DNA of 10,761 nt from Actinomycetota bacterium. GTDB taxonomy: Bacteria > Actinomycetota > Thermoleophilia > Gaiellales > Gaiellaceae. The notes beneath the pieces were generated by a model. The model searched no databases, was not told the DNA's origin, and was given only the letters and a program-made list of their open reading frames with translations. Position 1 is the stretch's first letter. The number at the start of each line of letters is the position of its first letter. The stretch covers positions 1 to 10,761 of the forward strand of contig JACDGR010000084.1 of NCBI GenBank assembly GCA_013821525.1, read 5' to 3'. The translations under genes were made by a program, and so were the position numbers. Shown here piece by piece: positions 7,126-10,761 of the stretch.

Positions 7126-7493
7126 AAGGCGGTCATGCGGATCGAGACGAGGATCCCGGGCAGCTCGACTCCGAGCTTTGACACGTAGCGGGTCGGCGGA
7201 GCGTCTCCGAACCAGCTCGCGTACTCCTCATTCATGCCCGCGAAGTCGCCGGGATTCGTCAGGAGCACGCCGACCTCAACGACGTCGTCCAGCGACGCTC
7301 CCGCCTCGCGCAAGACGGTCTGGCAGTTGGTGAGCGACTGCCGGGTCTGCTCTCCGATCGTCGGCCCAGCCACGTTGCCGGTGCTCACGTCGATGCCGAC
7401 GAGGCCGGACACGTAGACGAAGTCGCCGGCCTTCACTGCCTGGCTGAAGAGCGGAGAGCCCGGAGCGTTCGGCGTCTTGATCACGTGGCGCAT
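7116..7493 (-). CDS. RidA/YjgF/YER057c/UK114 family protein (enamine/imine deaminase-like)
   Basis: The product is 125 residues, the standard length of this small trimeric cytosolic family. RidA hydrolyses reactive enamine/imine intermediates made by PLP enzymes and so protects the cell from 2-aminoacrylate damage. Visible hallmarks: TPNAPGSPLFSQAVKAGDFV at residues 7-26, the YVSGLVGID strand-turn at 27-35, and Arg102 in PPTRYVSKLG, which lines up with the carboxylate-binding Arg of active RidA proteins. The C-terminus (PGILVSIRMTAFVG) is typical. ATG at 7493-7491 matches the family start; the frame is open further upstream to about 7727 but that part is not family-like and overlaps the cupin gene on the other strand. 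Shine-Dalgarno is weak. It is divergent from the cupin gene and convergent with ctaG. RidA subfamilies without deaminase activity exist, so the exact role is open. Confidence 0.9.
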   Translation of the reverse strand: MRHVIKTPNAPGSPLFSQAVKAGDFVYVSGLVGIDVSTGNVAGPTIGEQTRQSLTNCQTVLREAGASLDDVVEVGVLLTNPGDFAGMNEEYASWFGDAPPTRYVSKLGVELPGILVSIRMTAFVG

Positions 7494-7635
7494 CAGCGGA
7501 AAGACTGCCGGGTGCGCGGCTGGCTGTCCACTGTCGAGGTCTCGACTGGGCCGCGGACGCTTGCGCGGTGATACGGATCGACGTCCGCGCTGTGTCGTTA
7601 GCGTCCCGATGACATTCTCTTGAAAGGGGTCGCCT
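7494..7635. promoter_or_regulatory. Divergent intergenic region with two inverted repeats (RidA gene / cupin gene)
   Basis: This 142-base gap must hold the promoters of the RidA-family gene (minus) and the cupin gene (plus). It contains GTCGAG-GT-CTCGAC at 7533-7546, a 6+6 palindrome that could be a dimeric repressor site, and 8-base arms CGCGGACG/CGTCCGCG at 7552-7559 and 7582-7589 with a 22-base spacer. On plus, AAAGGGG at 7623-7629 is a strong ribosome binding site for the cupin GTG at 7636. I see no convincing -35/-10 pair on either strand. Operator function is a guess from position and symmetry. Confidence 0.35.
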
Positions 7636-8087
7636 GTGCAATCGGTCAACATCTTCAACGTCGGCAAGCCTGAGGGCAGGCTCGACGTGGCCCAGCAGTT
7701 GAGGTCGAGTGGCTCGATGATGTTCATCTACACCTGGAGCCTGGTCGACGTTCGAGCCCGTACCACTACGAGTTCGAAGACGAGTGGCTCCTCGTAGTCG
7801 AGGGGACGGTCGTCGTGCGAGCACCTGATGGTGAGCACACCCTGCAGCGGGGCGACCTCGTCCGCTTTCCGGCCGGCGCGGACGGAGCGCACAAGGTGAT
7901 GAACCGCAGTGACTCGTCTGCGAGGACGCTGATGTTCTCGAACGCGCGCGTGCCGGCCGTGTCGGTCTACCCCGATAGCGACAAGATCGGCGTCTGGTCG
8001 GGCAACGAGCCGGACGACCTGATCTTCAAGCGAGCCTCTGCCGTCGAGTGGTCGGAGGGTGAGGACGGCTGGCACCTCGCTCGGTGA
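7636..8087 (+). pseudogene. Cupin-domain protein broken by one frameshift
   Basis: A strong ribosome binding site (AAAGGGG) precedes GTG at 7636, which opens VQSVNIFNVGKPEGRLDVA and continues to MMFIY. The frame then drifts to a stop at about 7798. One frame over, LEPGRRSSPYHYEFEDEWLL continues VVEGTVVVRAPDGEHTLQRG, DLVRFPAGADGAHKVMN and on to TGA 8085-8087. The shift lies at about 7729-7734 (one base missing). The second part is a single-domain cupin: the first motif PYHYEFEDEW keeps His but has Glu where the usual HxH has its second His, and the second motif PAGADGAH is intact. After it comes VYPDSDKIGVW, a pattern I associate with a common family of uncharacterised actinobacterial cupins. 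Expected to bind a metal; substrate unknown. The intact downstream portion from GTG 7815 could at most make a 90-residue partial cupin. Confidence 0.72.
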
Positions 8088-8129
8088 GCATCGGCCTGTC
8101 CAAGCTACTTCGACCGTGAGGAGAACGAG

Positions 8130-8684
8130 ATGACCGGCAAGGAATCGGGAGCCGTCCGAGTCATCGGACACCTGCGATCGGCCGACGGCAAAGGCGTCGT
8201 TCGGATGGAGGAACACTTCGAGGTCGGGATCGACGATGTGTGGTCTGCTCTCACCGAGCGCGAGCGGCTTGCCCGCTGGTACGGGGAGGTCGAGGGCGAG
8301 CTGCGACTCGGCGGCCGCTTCCGCGCCCGCGTGCGTGCCAGTGGCTGGGAGAGCGACGGGCGCGTCGAAGCGTGCGAACCTCGACGACGGTTCCTGGTCA
8401 AGTCCAAGGAGCCAGATGAGCCGAGCGAGGACGCCACCGAGGTCACGCTGAGCGAGGACGGCGACGGGACGACCCTGGTAGTCGAGCAGAGCGGCGTCTC
8501 CTTGGAGCTCCTCTGGGCATACGGTGCGGGACTCCAGATCCACGTCGAAGATCTCGCCGGGTACCTGGCCGGACAAGAGCCCGTAGACGCCGCCAAGCGC
8601 TTCGACGAGCTCAAGCCCGCGTATCAAGCGTTGAGCCCACAGCTAGCGGCGGACGGCGAAGCGATAAACGACACGGAGGTGTGA
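8130..8684 (+). CDS. SRPBCC / AHSA1-domain protein
   Basis: The 184-residue product has an AHSA1-type (START-like, Bet v1-fold) domain at about residues 25-150. The opening VRMEEHFEVGIDDVWSALTE, then RERLARWYG and GELRLGGRFRA, match the helix-grip start of the family, followed by a GRVEACEPRRRF strand and the DGTTLVVEQSG strand. The C-terminal part (AGLQIHVEDLAGYLAGQE, then a charged tail) is the long closing helix plus extension. These proteins bind hydrophobic ligands; most bacterial members have no assigned role and are not Hsp90 activators. ATG at 8130 has a good Shine-Dalgarno (GTGAGGAGA). The stop at 8682-8684 is one base before the ATG of a DHFR-like stump, so the two were probably an operon pair, an arrangement I recall as common for AHSA1 and RibD-C/DHFR-like genes. 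Confidence 0.87.
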   Translation: MTGKESGAVRVIGHLRSADGKGVVRMEEHFEVGIDDVWSALTERERLARWYGEVEGELRLGGRFRARVRASGWESDGRVEACEPRRRFLVKSKEPDEPSEDATEVTLSEDGDGTTLVVEQSGVSLELLWAYGAGLQIHVEDLAGYLAGQEPVDAAKRFDELKPAYQALSPQLAADGEAINDTEV

Positions 8685-8685
8685 G

Positions 8686-8760
8686 ATGGGCGCGATCCTG
8701 GTGCACGAGTTCATGAGTCTCGACGGCGTGATCGACGCGCCGACGTGGCCGCAGCCATGA
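8686..8760 (+). pseudogene. 5' stump of a RibD-C/DHFR-like gene (24 codons)
   Basis: ATG at 8686 follows GGAGGT (8675-8680) at ideal spacing and begins MGAILVHEFMSLDGVIDAP, ending TWPQP and TGA at 8758-8760. The pattern 'ILV.EFMSLDGVIDAP' is the standard N-terminus of the dihydrofolate-reductase-like RibD C-terminal family, normally about 180-220 residues. The rest of that protein is not found in any frame of 8761-8851. So this is a truncated copy, with the body deleted or replaced. An intact member of the same superfamily starts 91 bases downstream but is a distinct relative, not the missing half: it carries its own 'SISLDGFVAGP' start. A translated short leader peptide cannot be excluded. 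Confidence 0.7.
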
Positions 8761-8851
8761 GAGCCGCCGCCTGGGCCTGCGCTGCAGAATGACGTAGGAG
8801 CCGGACTAGGCTGTCGCGACTGCGTCGCAATCATCTCGAAGGGGGCCTGCT

Positions 8852-9454
8852 TTGGACACGACCTGCCACATGTCTATCTCGCTTGACGGCTTTGTCGCCG
8901 GGCCGGAGCAGAGTCGGGAGTACCCACTCGGCAAGGGCGGGAGGGAGCTTCACGGCTGGCACCTCGACGACGAGCGCGCCAACGAGGCCGATGGGACAGC
9001 GGCCGGCTGGCTCATGCGCCCGCGCGGCGCCTACGTCATGGGCCGCAACATGTTCGGGCCGATCCGCGGTGCGTGGGCCGAGGACTGGCGCGGCTGGTGG
9101 GGGCCTGAGCCGCCGTACCACGCGCCCGTGTTCGTGCTCACCCATCACGCCCGCGAGCCGATCGAGATGGAGGGCGGAACCACGTTCCACTTTGTCACCG
9201 GCGGCTTCGATGCGGCCTACGCACAGGCGTGTGAGACGGCCGGCGAGGACGGTGTAGACATCGCGGGCGGCGCCGCGACCGTGCGGCAAGCACTCGTCGC
9301 CGGGGTGATCGACGAGCTGACGCTCGACATCGCTCCCGTCCTGCTCGGCTCAGGAGAGCGGATCTTCGACGGCGTCGAGTCGTTTGGGCTGGAACCCATC
9401 GAGGTGTTGCACTCGCCGCTGGCCACGCATATCCGCTATCGCCGGGCCGGTTAA
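8852..9454 (+). CDS. Dihydrofolate reductase family protein (RibD C-terminal domain)
   Basis: A 200-residue single-domain protein of the RibD-C/DHFR-like superfamily, whose members are NAD(P)H-dependent reductases; true DHFR or pyrimidine reductase activity is not implied. Hallmarks: the first strand and loop CHMSISLDGFVAGP at residues 5-18; the nucleotide-site region YVMGRNMFGP at 61-70; VFVLTHHAREPIEMEGGTTF at 93-112; the glycine motif GGAATVRQAL at 139-148; and ELTLDIAPVLLGSGERIFDG at 155-174. The start is TTG at 8852, supported by GAAGGGGG at 8838-8845 six bases ahead and by homology beginning right after it. It follows a broken copy of the same family and an AHSA1 gene. Downstream begins the insertion-sequence cluster, so this is the last intact chromosomal gene on the right. 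Confidence 0.9.
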   Translation: MDTTCHMSISLDGFVAGPEQSREYPLGKGGRELHGWHLDDERANEADGTAAGWLMRPRGAYVMGRNMFGPIRGAWAEDWRGWWGPEPPYHAPVFVLTHHAREPIEMEGGTTFHFVTGGFDAAYAQACETAGEDGVDIAGGAATVRQALVAGVIDELTLDIAPVLLGSGERIFDGVESFGLEPIEVLHSPLATHIRYRRAG

Positions 9455-9591
9455 GAGTCGAGCGCACCTCGGTGGGGGACTTGGTATGGACTCCACGCAA
9501 AGTCGTCCCGTTCGCAGCGTGGCAACCTAGTTTGTAGTGAATCAACACAAACTAGAGGCGGTTCCCTGCGCAAGTGATGCTTCTATGTTTG
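9455..9591. other. Intergenic stretch with a 9-bp hairpin, between the DHFR-like gene and the IS cluster
   Basis: No coding region is visible. CTAGTTTGT (9527-9535) and ACAAACTAG (9547-9555) form a perfect 9-base-pair inverted repeat around an 11-base loop. It is AT-rich compared with its surroundings. It could be a terminator for the DHFR-like gene without a U tract, an operator, or an IS end or target. Bases from about 9570 to 9591 probably belong to the 3' end of the IS110-like remnant. Confidence 0.4.
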
Positions 9592-9664
9592 TCAAGTCGC
9601 CAGTGGCGCTCCGTGTTCGAGTAGGCGGTAGAGGCTGCGTGCGAGGTAGCGCTTGAGGCAGCGG
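9592..9664 (-). pseudogene. C-terminal tail of an IS110-family-like transposase
   Basis: On minus, ending at TGA 9594-9592, the sequence reads RCLKRYLARSLYRLLEHG then APLAT. The 'RCLKR' followed by a basic helix is what I know from the C-termini of IS110-family transposases (the EALRCLKR.. motif). These enzymes use a RuvC-like DEDD domain plus a C-terminal serine-containing domain. Only about 24 residues survive. Homology stops where the plus-strand IS3 left end begins at 9665, so the IS3 insertion evidently removed or separated the rest. The bases just downstream of the stop (CAAACATAGAAGCATC on minus) resemble what I recall after such genes. The family call is by eye from a short segment. 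Confidence 0.5.
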
Positions 9665-10634
9665 TGAACCGCTCCGGGAAAGTTGCAGGCTCCGATCCTT
9701 GAGAGGGTGGGGCCATGTCAGATACTTCACGGAGGTACCCGCAGGAGCTTCGTGAGCGTGCTGTGCGGATGGTGTTCGAGCATCAGCACGAGTACGCCTC
9801 GCAGTGGGCTGCGATCATCTCGATCGCGGAGAAGTTCGGACCGAGTTCTGAGACGTTGCGCAATTGGGTTCGTCGGGCGGAGGTCGACGAGGGCCGCCGT
9901 GCCGGCGTCTCGACTGATGAGCGGGAGCGTCTGAAGGAGCTCGAGCGTGAGAATCGCGAGCTGCGGCGGGCGAACGAGATCCTGAAGTCGGCGTCGCTTT
10001 TCTTCGCGACCGAGCTCGACGGTCGAACGCGGAGGTGAGCGTCTACATCGATCAGCACCGTGATCGTTTTGGGGTCGAGCCGATCTGCAGGGTCTTGCAG
10101 TTCGCCCCACGCACCTACTACGCCACGAAGGCTCGTCCGTTGTCGGCGCGAGCACTACGCGACGCCGAGCTGAAGCCGCAGGTGGCGCGGGTGCACCGCG
10201 ACAACTTCGCGGTCTACGGGGTCGACAAGGTCTGGGCGCAACTCAACCGCGAGGGCATCCGGGTCGCGCGTTGCACGGTGGCTCGGCTGATGCGCGATCT
10301 GGGGCTGCGTGGCGTTGTGCGTGGCAAGCCGAAGGTCACGACGATCCCCGGCGAGGCTGCCGAGCGGCCGCGGGATCTCGTTGATCGCCGCTTCAAAGCG
10401 GGCGCCCCGAACCGGCTCTGGGTCGCCGACCTGACCTATGTGCGCAGCTGGACGGGCTTCGTCTATGTCGCGTTCATCATCGACGTCTACTCGCGGATGA
10501 TCGTCGGCTGGCAGGCGTCCCGCTCGCTGCGCTCCGACCTGGCGTTGGACGCGTTGGAGCAGGCGATCTGGGCCCGCTCCGGGCGCGGCCACCGCATCGA
10601 CGAGCTTGTCCATCACTCCGACAGGGGCGTTCAA
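9665..10634 (+). mobile_element. IS3-family insertion sequence, right end missing
   Basis: The left terminal repeat appears to begin at 9665 with TGAACCGCTCCGGGAAAG, of the TGAACCGCCCCGG type seen at the ends of many IS3-family elements. It is followed by a 50-base leader, orfA and orfB in the expected -1 relation. Recognisable IS3 sequence ends with the codon after HHSDRGV (Gln, 10632-10634), after which the DNA is that of an IS30-family element on the other strand. About the last 80 codons of orfB and the right terminal repeat are absent from the window. The copy cannot move on its own, and without the right end no target duplication can be checked. Confidence 0.82.
9715..10038 (+). CDS. 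IS3-family transposase OrfA
   Basis: OrfA is the DNA-binding half of an IS3 transposase. The 107 residues comprise a helix-turn-helix domain (about 8-55: YPQELRERAVRMV, ISIAEKFG, SSETLRNWVRRAE) and a leucine-zipper coiled coil (about 70-92: ERLKELERENRELRRANEIL), ending in the typical SASLFFATELD. ATG at 9715 follows a purine-rich GAGAGGGTGGGG. Its TGA (10036-10038) overlaps the orfB GTG (10035), and orfB is in the -1 frame, as in other IS3 elements where a programmed -1 shift makes the OrfAB fusion. I see no canonical A6G slippery heptamer; CTTTTC at 9997-10002 is the nearest run. OrfA itself looks intact. Confidence 0.93.
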   Translation: MSDTSRRYPQELRERAVRMVFEHQHEYASQWAAIISIAEKFGPSSETLRNWVRRAEVDEGRRAGVSTDERERLKELERENRELRRANEILKSASLFFATELDGRTRR

Positions 10635-10694
10635 GCCGAGTTCAACCGGTCGTCGCAACACCGGTTTGTTGAGTCGATTGTAAATACTCGTTGA
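10035..10694 (+). pseudogene. IS3-family transposase OrfB, truncated after the second catalytic Asp
   Basis: OrfB carries the DDE integrase core (rve). Residues 1-200 are genuine: RFGVEPICRVL at 11-21, an HTH_21-type region with YGVDKVWAQLNREG at 61-74, first catalytic Asp132 in LWVADLTYV, FIIDVYSRMIVGW at 147-159, and second Asp196 in HHSDRGVQ at 193-200. After Gln200 (codon ends 10634) the frame reads AEFNRSSQHRFVESIVNTR to TGA at 10692-10694. That tail is antisense IS30 sequence, not transposase, so the catalytic Glu is missing and the protein cannot be active. There is no spaced Shine-Dalgarno for GTG 10035; expression would depend on frameshifting or stop-start coupling with orfA. Confidence 0.9.
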
Positions 10695-10761
10695 GCGCTT
10701 CGGCTGGTGTCTTCCAGCCGAGCGTCTTGCGCGGTCGGCTGTTGAGTGCGGTGGCTACGGC
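10635..10761 (-). mobile_element. End of an IS30-family element, inserted in IS3 orfB (continues beyond window)
   Basis: From the point where IS3 homology ends (10634) the DNA reads as the 3' end of an IS30-type transposase gene on minus. The outermost bases should include its terminal inverted repeat; the stop codon lies only about 8 bases inside the junction, so the repeat would overlap the end of the gene. AACCGGT (10644-10650) and ACCGGTT (10660-10666) form a 7-base hairpin here. The other end lies outside the window, so its length and target duplication are unknown. Confidence 0.72.
10642..10761 (-). CDS. IS30-family transposase, C-terminal end (runs off window)
   Basis: The minus strand reads in frame from the window edge: AVATALNSRPRKTLGWKTPA, then EALNEYLQSTQQTGVATTG and TGA at 10644-10642. 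'LNSRPRKTLGWKTPAEAL' is the hallmark C-terminus of IS30-family DDE transposases, just after the catalytic Glu region, and the GVATTG ending also fits. Thirty-nine residues of an expected 330-400 are visible; the catalytic residues are outside the window. The gene may be intact beyond the edge, which would make it the youngest element of the cluster. Confidence 0.9.
   Translation of the reverse strand, partial: AVATALNSRPRKTLGWKTPAEALNEYLQSTQQTGVATTG

Noticed and set aside
7494..7727. 78-residue N-terminal extension of the RidA-family frame
   Set aside because: The extension lacks family similarity and runs across the cupin start on the other strand; standard RidA length is met from ATG 7493.
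7728..8627. 299-residue minus-strand open frame over the cupin and AHSA1 genes
   Set aside because: No domain recognised. The plus-strand frames carry family motifs and Shine-Dalgarno sequences, so this is an antisense shadow.
8761..8851. Possible continuation of the DHFR-like stump in another frame (a frameshift rather than truncation)
   Set aside because: None of the frames after 8760 shows the next family motifs, and the next gene begins with its own complete N-terminus.
9195..9548. Minus-strand open frame opposite the DHFR-like gene
   Set aside because: Low-complexity Arg/Ser-rich product in the shadow of a well-supported plus-strand gene.
9665..10761. A defence or other novel system at the right edge
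   Set aside because: All recognisable coding sequence there belongs to known IS3 and IS30 transposase families; there is no cargo gene, CRISPR repeat or unusual domain.

Overview
The window looks like chromosomal DNA from a high-GC bacterium, most likely an actinobacterium. The style of PurM, CtaG and the cupin reminds me of Thermoleophilia/Solirubrobacterales, but that is an impression, not a search result. GTG and TTG starts are common and the genes are tightly packed.

Left half (1-6229, all on the minus strand, read right to left): a VOC/glyoxalase-like gene broken by two compensating frameshifts; purM, purN and purH, where purM/purN and purN/purH each overlap by 4 bases (ATGA); an FmdA/AmdA-type acetamidase/formamidase; a 14-TM-type DHA2 drug exporter; and the first 24 codons of a cysteine synthase-like PLP enzyme that runs off the left edge. 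PurM, PurN and PurH catalyse steps 5, 3 and 9-10 of de novo purine synthesis. PurN and PurH both use 10-formyl-tetrahydrofolate, so a formate-releasing amidase next to them makes metabolic sense, although co-function is only inferred.

Middle (6251-9454): ctaG (cytochrome oxidase assembly) on plus, converging on a RidA-family gene on minus. Both stop codons lie inside one perfect 16-base palindrome. Then on plus: a frameshifted cupin gene, an AHSA1/SRPBCC-domain gene, a 24-codon stump of a RibD-C/DHFR-like gene with an excellent ribosome binding site, and an intact gene of that same superfamily with a TTG start. This part looks like a small-enzyme accessory neighbourhood.

Right end (about 9570-10761): a pile-up of three insertion sequences. 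It holds the C-terminal tail of an IS110-like transposase on minus, cut by the left end of an IS3-family element on plus. The IS3 orfB is itself cut just after its second catalytic Asp by the end of an IS30-family element on minus, which runs off the window.

The sequence shows several coding lesions in otherwise well-conserved genes: two frameshifts in the VOC gene, one in the cupin gene, and no ordinary start codon for purM. Sequencing or assembly error (for example in an environmental assembly) explains these at least as well as real gene decay. I found no CRISPR array, tRNA, rRNA or convincing new multi-gene system. The most useful leads are the nested IS junctions, the purM start problem, the DHFR-like stump and the long hairpin at the exporter stop codon.
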